A stretch of DNA of 64,000 bases from Streptomyces tendae (GCF_014650435.1 NZ_BMUY01000019.1:46945-110944); one strand, 5' to 3'. Numbered from the stretch's first letter, positions 42,695-50,601 are shown. The notes: generated by a model from the sequence alone, not told the origin. A program made the numbers and translations.

Positions 42695-42745
42695 GCGGCA
42701 GCCGTTCCGCCACACCGGCACGCCGGTGGACGGAACGGCTGCCGC
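42695..42745. terminator. Bidirectional terminator, 15-bp perfect stem
   Basis: GCGGCAGCCGTTCCG and its exact complement (42731-42745) flank an inner CACCGG/CCGGTG pair. The element lies between the convergent SDR (+) and NTF2-like (-) genes and could stop both transcripts. Confidence 0.75.
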
Positions 42746-42757
42746 ACCGTTTCCCGG

Positions 42758-43084
42758 TTACGCCTGCCCGGTCTCGAAGCGGGCGATCCGGCCCTCCTCG
42801 TCCACGGTGAAGTCCCACCGGGTCCGCATCTCGCCCCAGGTGTCGTTGCGGTAGCGGGCGATGAGGGCGCGCCCGCCGTTCGACTCGTTGTCGACCTCCA
42901 GGTGACCGTTGGAGGAGAAGATCTCCCGGTCGATCCACTGGTCGAGGTCCCGGTCGTCTCCGTCGTCGGCCATGGTGGCGTCGGGCGCGAGCAGCGCGAG
43001 GAAGGCCTCGCGGTCGTGGGCGTTGACGGCGGCGACGAAGGCGCGGACGGCCGGGTCGCTGAGTCGCGTGGTCTGAATCGTCAT
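42758..43084 (-). CDS. NTF2/SnoaL-like protein
   Basis: The product has 108 residues from ATG 43084. The pattern SDPAVRAFVAAVNAHDREAFLALLAPDATMADDG with a curved beta sheet after it (LIARYRNDTWGEMRTRWDF) is the cone-shaped NTF2-like fold. Members are cyclases, isomerases or binding proteins; the residues needed for the SnoaL cyclase cannot be assigned here. No strong ribosome site is visible. It is divergent from the DoxX gene. Confidence 0.85.
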   Translation of the reverse strand: MTIQTTRLSDPAVRAFVAAVNAHDREAFLALLAPDATMADDGDDRDLDQWIDREIFSSNGHLEVDNESNGGRALIARYRNDTWGEMRTRWDFTVDEEGRIARFETGQA

Positions 43085-43237
43085 GGCCGCAGCGTCACAC
43101 CGGCTCCGCACGCCCGCCACCGGGCCCGCCGCCCGTCACCCGCCCGCCGCCACCCGAACGGCGCCCGGTGGCGGGCCCGGACGCCGCCGACGGGAGACGG
43201 TGGGCAGATGAGCCGCCACTGCCCGCGAGGAGTCGAA

Positions 43238-43780
43238 GTGAACTGCTGTGACCGGCGTGACCTGGGGCTGCTGCTGCTCCGCCTGGGCACCGGCGGCGTC
43301 CTGGCCGCGCACGGTGCGCAGAAGCTGCTCGGCTGGTTCGGCGGCGGGGGCATCGGGGAGACCGGCCGGGCGATGGAGGCCATGGGCTACGCGCCGGGCC
43401 GGGCCAGCGCCACGGCGGCGGGCCTCGCCGAGGCGGGCGGCGGGACGCTGCTGGCGCTGGGCCTGGCCACTCCGGCCGCGGGCGCGGCGGCAGCAGGCGC
43501 GATGGCGGGCGCCGCGGCGGTGCACGCCCCGAACGGCTTCTTCGCCCAGGCCGGCGGCTACGAGTACGCGGTCTCCCTCGGCCTGACCGCCGCGGGCCTA
43601 GCGGTCTCGGGCCCCGGCCGCCTCTCCCTGGACCACGCCCTCGGCCACGCGGTCAACCGGAACTGGATGGTCCCCGCCGCCCTCGCGGCGACGGCGGCGG
43701 CCACGACGGTGGTCGTGGGGGCGCGGAACAGGCGGCTGCGCAGGGCGGCGGAGGGACAACAGGAACCTCTGTTCGAGTGA
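43238..43780 (+). CDS. DoxX-family membrane protein
   Basis: The product has 180 residues. GTG 43238 follows GAGGAGTCGAA; an in-frame ATG at 43208 lacks a site. About four membrane helices start with LLLLRLGTGGVLAAHGAQKLLGWFGG, the DoxX signature. DoxX proteins of actinobacteria take part in redox or thiol stress complexes, but the role is poorly known. The tail is basic (ARNRRLRRAAEG). A MazG-like gene follows after 37 bp. Confidence 0.88.
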   Translation: MNCCDRRDLGLLLLRLGTGGVLAAHGAQKLLGWFGGGGIGETGRAMEAMGYAPGRASATAAGLAEAGGGTLLALGLATPAAGAAAAGAMAGAAAVHAPNGFFAQAGGYEYAVSLGLTAAGLAVSGPGRLSLDHALGHAVNRNWMVPAALAATAAATTVVVGARNRRLRRAAEGQQEPLFE

Positions 43781-43817
43781 CGGCCGGGGGAGCCGCGGCC
43801 ATGGCACGCTGCTCCCC

Positions 43818-44156
43818 ATGAGCGACCACCCTGACGGCGCGCGAGCCGACCTCTGGAGCACGATCGACGATCTGTGGAAGTGGCTGGAGGCGGACCAGCC
43901 CGTCGGCGGCCGGGAGGGCCTGCTGCTGCGCATGCTGAAGCTGTCGGAGGAGGTCGGCGAGGTCGCCGAGGCGGTGATCGGCGCGACCGGGCAGAACCCG
44001 AGGAAGGGCGTCACCCACACCTGGGACGACGTGGAGGCGGAGCTGTGCGACGTCGTGATCACGGCGATGGTGGCCCTGCGCACCCTGACACCCGAGGCCC
44101 GAGAGGTCTTCGGCCGGCATCTGGCACGGGTGGCGGGGCGCTCGCTGGGTGAGTGA
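43818..44156 (+). CDS. MazG-like nucleotide pyrophosphohydrolase
   Basis: The product has 112 residues, forming one all-alpha NTP-PPase domain. The metal motifs EExxE and later ExxxD are LSEEVGEVAEAV (about residues 43-54) and VEAELCDVVITA (about 74-85). Members hydrolyse non-canonical or excess (d)NTPs to monophosphates. It is cytoplasmic. The ATG at 43818 has no strong ribosome site. Confidence 0.88.
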   Translation: MSDHPDGARADLWSTIDDLWKWLEADQPVGGREGLLLRMLKLSEEVGEVAEAVIGATGQNPRKGVTHTWDDVEAELCDVVITAMVALRTLTPEAREVFGRHLARVAGRSLGE

Positions 44157-44215
44157 GGGACCAGGACCGAGGCCCCCAGCCCCCCGCCCTCGGCCCCTGG
44201 CCCCGTGCCCCGGGA

Positions 44216-44252
44216 GGCCCGCACCCGTGGGAGTCGGTCACGGGTGCGGGCC
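44216..44252. terminator. Bidirectional terminator between the MazG-like gene and axeA
   Basis: A perfect 14-bp stem (GGCCCGCACCCGTG / CACGGGTGCGGGCC) with a 9-nt loop lies between two convergent genes, 18 bp from the axeA stop. Confidence 0.8.
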
Positions 44253-44266
44253 GGTCGGGGCCGGCC

Positions 44267-44581
44267 GGGTCAGGCCGCGCTGCAGGACACGCTGGGCCAG
44301 GTCCAGTTGCCGTTGGCCTGGATGGTGGCACCCCAGGTGTTGCCGCTGCCGTTGGACTTGGCGGTCAGCGTCTGCGCGCTCGGATAACTCGCGTTGACGT
44401 TCCAGGTCGACATGACCTTCGCCGGGGACGGCACGTTCATCGTCACCGTCCAGTCACTCGCACCGCTCACGGAGACATTGAGGTTGTACCGGTCGCCCCA
44501 CTTCTGTCCGGCGGACAACGTCGCGGTACAGGCACCACCACCGCCACCACCGTTGTCGCCACCGCCCCCGTTGTCGCCCCC
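44267..44581. repeat. 315-bp direct repeat, copy 1 (axeA binding module)
   Basis: Every base is the same as in 45318-45632. It encodes the C-terminal carbohydrate-binding module and Gly/Asn linker of AxeA. The copies stop matching at 44582/45633, inside the Gly linker, and just past the stop codon at the other end. Confidence 0.95.
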
Positions 44582-45286
44582 ACCGTCGGGGGCGACCGCA
44601 CGGCCGGTCTGCGGCGAGATCATGCCGGAGCACAGCCCCTTGTTCGCCAGGGTCTGGGCGATGCGCGGGATGGCCGCGAGCGTGTTGGCCGGCCAGTCGT
44701 GCATGAGGATGACCTGGCCGTTGCCGAGCCGCGAGACGGCTTGCACGATCGCGTCGGTACTTGCGTTGTTCCAGTCCTGGGAGTCGACGTCCCAGATCAC
44801 CTCGGTCAGCCCGTACTTGGCCTCGACCGATCGGAGCGTCGCGTTGGTCTCGCCGTAGGGCGGGCGGAACAGCTTGGGCGTCCCGCCGCCCGCGCCCGCG
44901 ATCGCCTGCTGGGTCCGGGAGATCTCCGAGTCCATCTGCGCCTGGCTGAGCTGGGTCATGTGCGGGTGGGTGTAGCTGTGGTTGGCGACCCACATCCCGG
45001 CGTCGACCTGGGCCCGGACCAGCGAGGGATTCTGGGCGGCGTACTGCCCCTGGTTGAACATGGTGGCCCGCAGCCCGTTCTGCCTGAGCGCGTTGAGCAG
45101 GGACTGGGTGCTGCCGGAGGGGCCGTCGTCGAAGGTGAGCCCGACATAGCCGTTGCACGCCGCGGCCTGGGCCGGAGCGGTTCCGGCCGCGACGGTGCCC
45201 GCGGCGGCGAGCGCCGTGACGGCGACACCGGAGGCCAGGGTGCGCAGGGTGCGCGCGGACGCGCGTATTCCGGTACTGGTACGCAT
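44270..45286 (-). CDS. axeA: Acetylxylan esterase (CE4) with CBM2-like module
   Basis: The product has 338 residues. ATG 45286 is followed by a signal peptide ending APAQA (about residue 40). The CE4 deacetylase domain (about 43-240) has FDDG, HSYTH (metal His pair), RPPYG and WDVDSQDW. A GGGGDNGGGGDNGGGGGG linker leads to a C-terminal CBM (about 245-338; CTATLSAGQKWGDRYN, WNVNASYPSAQ, NGNWTWPSVSC). It removes acetyl groups from xylan so that XlnB can cut. It is the second gene of xlnB-axeA, 34 bp after xlnB. Confidence 0.93.
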   Translation of the reverse strand: MRTSTGIRASARTLRTLASGVAVTALAAAGTVAAGTAPAQAAACNGYVGLTFDDGPSGSTQSLLNALRQNGLRATMFNQGQYAAQNPSLVRAQVDAGMWVANHSYTHPHMTQLSQAQMDSEISRTQQAIAGAGGGTPKLFRPPYGETNATLRSVEAKYGLTEVIWDVDSQDWNNASTDAIVQAVSRLGNGQVILMHDWPANTLAAIPRIAQTLANKGLCSGMISPQTGRAVAPDGGGDNGGGGDNGGGGGGACTATLSAGQKWGDRYNLNVSVSGASDWTVTMNVPSPAKVMSTWNVNASYPSAQTLTAKSNGSGNTWGATIQANGNWTWPSVSCSAA

Positions 45287-45317
45287 ACGAGTGATTTCTC
45301 CTCTCCGCTGGTGCCGT

Positions 45318-45632
45318 GGGTCAGGCCGCGCTGCAGGACACGCTGGGCCAGGTCCAGTTGCCGTTGGCCTGGATGGTGGCACCCCAGGTGTTGCCGCTGC
45401 CGTTGGACTTGGCGGTCAGCGTCTGCGCGCTCGGATAACTCGCGTTGACGTTCCAGGTCGACATGACCTTCGCCGGGGACGGCACGTTCATCGTCACCGT
45501 CCAGTCACTCGCACCGCTCACGGAGACATTGAGGTTGTACCGGTCGCCCCACTTCTGTCCGGCGGACAACGTCGCGGTACAGGCACCACCACCGCCACCA
45601 CCGTTGTCGCCACCGCCCCCGTTGTCGCCCCC
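45318..45632. repeat. 315-bp direct repeat, copy 2 (xlnB binding module)
   Basis: Identical to 44267-44581 over all 315 bases, 1051 bp apart. It encodes the linker and binding module of XlnB. Identity at silent positions points to recent gene conversion, not just selection. Confidence 0.95.
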
Positions 45633-46334
45633 GCCGGTCCCCCCGACGTTGATGTTGGAACTGCCGCTGCTCTGGTACCCCTCGGTGGCCATGATCATGT
45701 AGTAGCTGAAGTTGCCCAGCGGCATCCCGGCCCGCGCCCACGCGTCGAAGTGGTTGCCGGTGGTGATGGTGCCGCCGGTCCGCTTCGACTGCCGGACGCT
45801 CCAGTACTGGTCGAAGGTGCGAGTGCCCTCGACGGAGGGCTTGTTGACGCGGGTCGTCTTGTAGATGTCGTAGGTGCCGCCGTCGCTGGTGACGGTGCCC
45901 TTGAACTCGCCCGTGGGCCGGTAGGTGCCCCAGTTGTCGACGATGTAGTACTCGACGAGCGGGTTCGACGTCCACCCGTAGAGCGCCAGGTAGGCGTTGC
46001 CGGACGGGTTGAAGCTGCCCGAGTACTGCACGGTCCTGCGCCCGCCGTTGCTCCAGCCCTTGCCCGCGACGAAGTTGCCGGTGTTGCGCCACGAGGTGCT
46101 GTACTGCCCGCCGGAGCCCATGTTCATGGAGACGGTGCCCTGGCTGTCGGTCCAGAACGAGTAGTAGTAGCCGTTGTTGGTGCCCTCCTGGTTGGTCGTG
46201 ACGACCGTGTCGGCCTGGGCTGTGCCCGGCAGCATCAGCGCGGCGAGGGCGGCGAGGGCGACGGCCCAGGCGCTCCGGACGAGCAGGGTCACGAGACCGC
46301 GTCTGCGACGCCTTGGTTGGACGAGCAGGTTCAT
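45321..46334 (-). CDS. xlnB: Endo-1,4-beta-xylanase B (GH11) with CBM2-like module
   Basis: The product has 337 residues. The N-terminus MNLLVQPRRRRRG and the mature start DTVVTTNQEG (after TAQA, residue 41) agree with S. lividans XlnB as I remember it, with a few substitutions. The GH11 jelly roll (about 42-235) has the nucleophile Glu in NPLVEYYIVDNWG (about residue 128) and the acid/base Glu in MATEGYQSSG (about 218). The Gly/Asn linker and CBM are the same as in AxeA. It cuts the xylan backbone outside the cell. Two CGAAAnTTTCG-like boxes lie upstream. Confidence 0.96.
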   Translation of the reverse strand: MNLLVQPRRRRRGLVTLLVRSAWAVALAALAALMLPGTAQADTVVTTNQEGTNNGYYYSFWTDSQGTVSMNMGSGGQYSTSWRNTGNFVAGKGWSNGGRRTVQYSGSFNPSGNAYLALYGWTSNPLVEYYIVDNWGTYRPTGEFKGTVTSDGGTYDIYKTTRVNKPSVEGTRTFDQYWSVRQSKRTGGTITTGNHFDAWARAGMPLGNFSYYMIMATEGYQSSGSSNINVGGTGGGDNGGGGDNGGGGGGACTATLSAGQKWGDRYNLNVSVSGASDWTVTMNVPSPAKVMSTWNVNASYPSAQTLTAKSNGSGNTWGATIQANGNWTWPSVSCSAA

Positions 46335-46395
46335 GGGGGTGTTCCTCTCCTGCGGGTGCGGACAACGGCGACAGTGTTGACCTGCACCCATCAAG

Positions 46396-46430
46396 CGTCA
46401 ACAGTTTCGGTAAATATTTCGAAACCTTCG
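46396..46430 (-). promoter_or_regulatory. xlnB promoter region with xylanase-type operator
   Basis: CGAAACCTTCG (46420-46430) differs by one base from CGAAACTTTCG, a box reported upstream of Streptomyces xylanase genes, and is preceded by the palindrome TTTCGAAA. On the minus strand it lies just upstream of TTGACG (46401-46396), a probable -35, 60-65 bp from the xlnB ATG. Confidence 0.55.
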
Positions 46431-46550
46431 GCCGCCAAGGAGGCATTGCACGCGACACGAAAGCGCAGACCAGAGCCCCTTCATCACAAGCAAGCACCAG
46501 CCACGCAAAACCATCTCACCGGAGTACTCGGAAAAGAGAATAAGCAGGTC

Positions 46551-46561
46551 CGAAAATTTCG
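46551..46561. promoter_or_regulatory. Second CGAAAnTTTCG box
   Basis: CGAAAATTTCG is a perfect CGAAA-N-TTTCG palindrome, 217 bp upstream of xlnB and directly at the 5' edge of the broken LLM gene. It may be a distal operator for xlnB or a remnant of a lost divergent xylan gene promoter. Confidence 0.5.
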
Positions 46562-47046
46562 AACCCCCGCTCGCATCGACTGGGCCCGCACCAGGCCGCT
46601 GTCCCGGGTCAAGGAAGCCCTGCACGTGATGCGCACCTTCCTCGACGAGGGCACCATCACGCACGAGGGCGAGTTCTTCTCCTACGACGGCCTGTTCACC
46701 TTCGCCCGCCCGGTGCAGGACCGGCTGAAGCTCGGCGCGATGCGGGGGCGTCGACCCGGCGGAACTGAAGCCGGTCATCGACGCGATCGGCGCCGGCGAC
46801 CTGGCCCGCGGCATCGAGCTGACCACCCCGGAGATCGCCGACCGCCTCTCGGTCGCGGGCACGCCCGAGGAGTGCCGGGAGAAGATCGAACGGGACATCG
46901 CACCCAGCGGCGTCAACCACATGATCTGCGCGATCACCGACCGCGCCCTGGTGCAGACGTTCACGGGCCGGGACCTGCCAGGGGCGGCGGACGTGAACAC
47001 CCAGCTGCGGCTGATCGCGGAGCGGGTGATGCCGGGGTTCGGGTGA
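46562..47046 (+). pseudogene. Broken LLM-class (F420/flavin-dependent) oxidoreductase gene
   Basis: Two fragments in different frames give convincing LLM-class protein. The first (46562-46743) reads RTRPLSRVKEALHVMRTFL, then EGEFFSYDGLFTFARPVQ up to LGAMRG. The second (about 46751-47046) reads GVDPAELKPVIDAIGAGDLA, then TPEECREKIERDIAPSGVNH and ends VMPGFG. At the join, about 75 residues expected in the family are missing and the frame moves by one. The first third of the gene is absent too. So it is a double-deleted remnant, unless a sequencing error explains the shift, which cannot account for the missing part. Confidence 0.8.
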
Positions 47047-47127
47047 GGGCAAGGCTGCATGGCGGCAGGGTCAGGACCCCGCGAAAAAGGGCTGAGACCC
47101 GGCACCCGGCCGTGCTTCGATGAGGCC

Positions 47128-47769
47128 ATGGTGTCCTCCGAGCGCTTGCTCGCCTTCGCGGCGATGTCGTTCCTGCTGATCGTGGTCCCCGGGCCCAGCG
47201 TGCTGTTCGTGATCGGACGGGCGCTGGCCCAGGGCCGCCGGGCCGCGCTGACCACGGTCGTGGGGAACACGGTGGGCGCCTATGTGCTCGTCGTGGCGGT
47301 GGCGCTCGGCGTCGGGTCGGTCGTGGAGCGCTCGGTCCTCGTCTTCACGGCGCTGAAGCTCGTCGGCGCGGCCTACCTGGTGTACCTGGGCGTGCGGGCC
47401 TGGCGGAAGCGCGGCTCGTTGCAGGCCGCGGTCACCACGGACGGGAGCGCGCGCGGGGGCGGTCTGCGCACCCTGTGGGAGGGATTCGCGGTCGGGGTGG
47501 CCAACCCCAAGACGATGGTGTTCTTCGCCGCGGTGCTCCCCCAGTTCGTGGACCGCGCCCAGGGACAAGTGGTGGCCCAGATGCTGATGCTGGGCCTGGT
47601 CTTCAACCTCATCGCGGTGGCCTGCGACAGCGTGTGGGGACTGGCCGCGGCGACCGGTCGGGAGTGGTTCGCCCGCTCCCCCCGGCGGCTCTCCCTGGTC
47701 GGCGGCATCGGCGGCCTCACGATGATCGGCCTGGGCGTCACGGTCGCGGCGACGGGGCGCAAGGACTGA
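47128..47769 (+). CDS. LysE/RhtB-family exporter
   Basis: The product has 213 residues with about six membrane helices. The N-terminal motif VPGPSVLFVIGRALAQGRRAAL is the family signature, and GFAVGVANPKTMVFFAAVLPQFVD is the second conserved block. Members export amino acids or related compounds; the substrate is unknown. Only a weak GAGG precedes ATG 47128. A hairpin terminator follows at 47802-47820. Confidence 0.92.
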   Translation: MVSSERLLAFAAMSFLLIVVPGPSVLFVIGRALAQGRRAALTTVVGNTVGAYVLVVAVALGVGSVVERSVLVFTALKLVGAAYLVYLGVRAWRKRGSLQAAVTTDGSARGGGLRTLWEGFAVGVANPKTMVFFAAVLPQFVDRAQGQVVAQMLMLGLVFNLIAVACDSVWGLAAATGREWFARSPRRLSLVGGIGGLTMIGLGVTVAATGRKD

Positions 47770-47801
47770 CGCGCGCGGATTCGGCTCGGGCCACGGCACC
47801 A

Positions 47802-47820
47802 CCGCCCCTCCCCGGGGCGG
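47802..47820. terminator. Terminator between lysE-like gene and rnpB
   Basis: CCGCCCC and GGGGCGG pair around TCCCC. It lies 32 bp after the exporter stop and just 3' of rnpB on the other strand, so it can serve both. Confidence 0.7.
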
Positions 47821-47824
47821 TGAG

Positions 47825-48236
47825 CGGCAGACGAGTCGGGCTGTACGCCGGGTTCTGTTCCGACGGGGCCTCGCGGTCCCGTCGGCGACGGCCATCCATC
47901 TAGGGCCGGCGTTGCCACCGGCCTCCAGCGGTCTACCCGCGGACTCGGGCGGGCAGCCCTCGATCGTCCGCGCAGGGGCACCTGGGTGCCCCCTCTTGAC
48001 CTTGCTCCGGGTGGGGTTTACCTAGCTGCCCAGGTCGCCCTGGGCACTGGTGGTCTCTTACACCACCGTTTCACCCTTACCGGGGGCCGAAGCCTCCGGC
48101 GGTCTGCTTTCTGTGGCACTGTCCCGCGGGTCACCCCGGGTGGCCGTTAGCCATCACCCTGCCCTGTGGAGCCCGGACGTTCCTCGGGAAGTCCCGTGAG
48201 GGACTCCACGCGGCCGCCCGCCCGGCTCGTCTGCCG
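47825..48236 (-). ncRNA. rnpB: RNase P RNA (type A)
   Basis: The RNA subunit of RNase P cleaves 5' leaders from pre-tRNAs. On the minus strand the conserved 5' core CGAGGAACGTCCGGGCTCC, then CAGGGTGATGGCTAACGGC, is followed by GGTGAAACGGTGGTGTAAGA and, near the 3' end, ACAGAACCCGGCGTACAG. The P1 stem fixes the ends: GGCAGACGAG at 48235-48226 pairs with CTCGTCTGCC (47835-47826 read on the minus strand). The length of about 412 nt fits actinobacterial type A RNA. A -10 (TACCAT) lies at 48250-48245. The first 90 nt lie inside the 3' end of the EamA gene. Confidence 0.96.
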
Positions 48237-49127
48237 TGTCGACCATGGTACCCGGCGGACCTCCCGCCCCGGACCGGCGGCGGCCGTCGCGAGGACCGAG
48301 CCGGCCAGGATCAGGGTGAAGGCGACTCCGATGCCGAGGGTCAGGTCCTCGTCCAGGAGCAGGGCGCCCGCGGCGACGGCGACCGCCGGGTTGACGTAGG
48401 TGATGACGCCGGCGCGGACCGGGCCGACCTCCTTGATCAGCTCCAGGAAGGCCACGAAGGCGATCGCGGTGCAGACGACGCCGAGTCCCGCCAGGGCTGC
48501 CAGGGCCTCGCCGGACGGGAGAGTGGTGGGCCGGGTCAGGAAGGCGGCGGGGGCGTAGACGACGGCGGCCAGGGTGAGGCAGGGGGTGATGAGCTGGAGG
48601 GTGGGGACGTCCTTGAGGTGGCGGGCGGCGATCAGCGGGGCGGTGGCGTAACCGACGACCGTCACCAGCACCTCGGCCAGCGAGCGGGCGTCGCCGCCGG
48701 TGAGGTGCGGCACGGTGAGGACGGCGACGCCCCCGAGGCCGAGGCCGAGTCCGGTGATGCGGCGGGCGCCGACCCGTTCCGCGGCGCCGAAGAAGCGGGC
48801 CAGGAGGACGCCGACGATCGGCACGCCCGCGATCAGCAGCCCGGCGGTGGAGCTGGACAGGTGCCGTTCGGCGTCCGTCAGGGTCCACCAGGGGCCGATG
48901 ATCTCGATCACGGCGAAGGCCAGCATCGGCTTCCAGTGGCGCCGTACGGTGCCGTAGAGGTCTCCCTTGCGCAGGGCGAAGGGGAGCAGGAGCGCCGCGC
49001 CCAGCGCGCAGCGCGCGAACACCACTCCGGACGGGGACACCTCGTCCACCGCCACCTTGATCATCAGGTAGGGGACACCCCAGACCACTCCCATCAGGGA
49101 GAACAGGAACCAGCCGCGTGCAGTCAT
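48147..49127 (-). CDS. EamA/DMT-family transporter
   Basis: The product has 326 residues with ten membrane helices in two five-helix EamA repeats (starts FSLMGVVWGVPYLMIK; second repeat around LITPCLTLAAVVYAP to VAAGALLLDEDLTLG). Substrates of such carriers are metabolites or drugs. The last 29 or so codons, after VPWS, are read from the 5' end of rnpB, so this hydrophilic tail is shaped by an RNA gene. The membrane core ends before that point. The gene upstream (AraC) is read the same way, starting at 49983. Confidence 0.9.
   Translation of the reverse strand: MTARGWFLFSLMGVVWGVPYLMIKVAVDEVSPSGVVFARCALGAALLLPFALRKGDLYGTVRRHWKPMLAFAVIEIIGPWWTLTDAERHLSSSTAGLLIAGVPIVGVLLARFFGAAERVGARRITGLGLGLGGVAVLTVPHLTGGDARSLAEVLVTVVGYATAPLIAARHLKDVPTLQLITPCLTLAAVVYAPAAFLTRPTTLPSGEALAALAGLGVVCTAIAFVAFLELIKEVGPVRAGVITYVNPAVAVAAGALLLDEDLTLGIGVAFTLILAGSVLATAAAGPGREVRRVPWSTRQTSRAGGRVESLTGLPEERPGSTGQGDG
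48245..48250 (-). promoter_or_regulatory. Probable rnpB -10 element inside the EamA coding sequence
   Basis: TACCAT on the minus strand is 8-9 bases before the predicted rnpB 5' end. No clear -35 was recognised 17-18 bp upstream. Confidence 0.45.
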
Positions 49128-49146
49128 GCGGCGAGTCTCGGCCGCC

Positions 49147-49983
49147 TCACCCCGCGCGGTCTTGAACGCTGTTGCGGTACGCCGCAGGGGTCACCCCGAG
49201 GACCCGGCGGAACCAGCGGGTCAGGTGAGCCTGGTCGGCGAAGCCCACCAGCGCCGCCACCTCGGCGGGGCGCAGACCCGCGTCCAGGAGTCCGCGCGCC
49301 CTGGCCACCCGGTGCTGGGCGAGCCAGGCGTACGGCGGCATCCCCGTCGACGTACGGAAGGCCCGCAGGAGTTGGTAGCGGGACAGGCCGAGGTCGGTGG
49401 CGAGGGCCGCGAGGGACGGCGGCGCGAGGAGTTCGTCGGCGAGGCGGTCGCGTACGACGCGGGCGACGCGGTCGGCGCCGGGGACCGTGTCGTCGGCCGC
49501 GCGGGCCGTGGAGTGGCGGCGGGCCAGCGCCGTGAGCAGCCAGGGCAGGCGGGACTCCGCCTCCAGGGGGTCGGGGCAGCGGGCCAGGTCCGTGTGTGCG
49601 GCGCGCAGGGCGGCGGCGAGTTCGGGGTCGTCGATGACGGGCTCGCGGAAGTGCGGGAGGGCGACGGCAGTGCGGGTGCCGTCGGTGAGGAGGTTCGGGG
49701 CCGCGTACAGGGCTCGGTACGAGTAGCCCACGGGGGCGGCGGGGCCGCCGGTGTGCACCTCGCCCGGTTCCAGGACGACGATGGAGCCCGGACCCGAGCG
49801 GATGTGACCGCCCCGGTAGGCGATGACCTCCAGGCCGCCGACGGTGACGCCGACCGTGTACTCGTCGTGGGCGTGCGGGGCGTAGACGTGCCGGTCGAAG
49901 CAGGCGGTGAGGAGGTCGAGGGGCGGGCCGCCCGCACCCAGCCGCGCCCTGGTCCAGCGTGCCTGCTCGCCGCGTGCGTCCAC
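49147..49983 (-). CDS. AraC-family regulator
   Basis: The product has 278 residues from GTG 49983. The N-terminal cupin-like domain has FDRHVYAPHAHDEYTVGV and GGHIRSGPGSIVVLEPGEVH. The C-terminal pair of helix-turn-helix motifs (about 185-275) has LAALATDLGLSRYQLLRAFR and VGFADQAHLTRWFRRVLGVTPAAYR. It ends 20 bp before the EamA start on the same strand, so it may control this transporter, as is common for AraC/EamA neighbours. Confidence 0.93.
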   Translation of the reverse strand: MDARGEQARWTRARLGAGGPPLDLLTACFDRHVYAPHAHDEYTVGVTVGGLEVIAYRGGHIRSGPGSIVVLEPGEVHTGGPAAPVGYSYRALYAAPNLLTDGTRTAVALPHFREPVIDDPELAAALRAAHTDLARCPDPLEAESRLPWLLTALARRHSTARAADDTVPGADRVARVVRDRLADELLAPPSLAALATDLGLSRYQLLRAFRTSTGMPPYAWLAQHRVARARGLLDAGLRPAEVAALVGFADQAHLTRWFRRVLGVTPAAYRNSVQDRAG

Positions 49984-50010
49984 CGCTGCCCACCCCCTGC
50001 CCCTACGGGA

Positions 50011-50601
50011 TCAGAGGAAGTCGGTGGTGTCCAGGTCGAAGGAGAAGGGGGCGGGGAGAGCGAGTGACTTGCCCAGGGGACGAGTGCAGTGCTCTCGGTA
50101 GTCGTCGCGGTGGTCGATCTTCTGCGGGGTGCTGAACAGAGTGATCGAGGACGCGTGCCGGTCGACCAGCAGATAGAGGGGGATGCCGCCACCCGCGTAG
50201 CAGCGGCGCTTGGCCTCGCGGTCGACCCGGGGTTTGCTCGACGTCACCTCCAGGACCATGGCGACTCCCTGGCAGGGCATCCAGGGGTCGGCGCCGCGAT
50301 ACAGGCGCAGGTCGGTGGGGGCGAAAGTGGCGTCCGGGATGACGTGATCCATGGGAAGGTCAAGTCCGCCTCTGAGCCTCAGCCCCTTGTTCCCGGAAAC
50401 GTCCATGTCCGTCCTGGACCTCCTGATCACCTGCTTCACGATCAAGTTGATGTAGTCCTCGTGATCCCCGTCCGGCGGCGGCGTCACAACGATCTCCCCC
50501 TCGATCAACTCGGCCCGGAAGCCTTCCGGCGTGTCCAGGGCGAGGAACCCCTCCAGCAGGACGTCCGCCTGCGTGAGCGGCTCATGGGCCATGGCAGTCA
50601 T
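50011..50601 (-). CDS. Uma2-family (DUF820) PD-(D/E)XK-like protein
   Basis: The product has 196 residues. AAGGAGGGGCGTGAC precedes ATG 50601. The fold pattern ELIEGEIVVTPPPDGDHE, VIPDATFAPTDL, VAMVLEVTSS (the E-x-x-x/K catalytic edge) and YLLVDRHASSITLF is that of Uma2 restriction-like nucleases, present in many copies in Streptomyces and cyanobacteria. Most copies have no known target. No partner methylase or mobile element is near. Confidence 0.92.
   Translation of the reverse strand: MTAMAHEPLTQADVLLEGFLALDTPEGFRAELIEGEIVVTPPPDGDHEDYINLIVKQVIRRSRTDMDVSGNKGLRLRGGLDLPMDHVIPDATFAPTDLRLYRGADPWMPCQGVAMVLEVTSSKPRVDREAKRRCYAGGGIPLYLLVDRHASSITLFSTPQKIDHRDDYREHCTRPLGKSLALPAPFSFDLDTTDFL

Noticed and set aside
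44267..45632. Insertion sequence or composite transposon suggested by the 315-bp direct repeats
   Set aside because: The repeats are coding, lie inside two functional genes of one known operon, and have no transposase or terminal inverted repeats.
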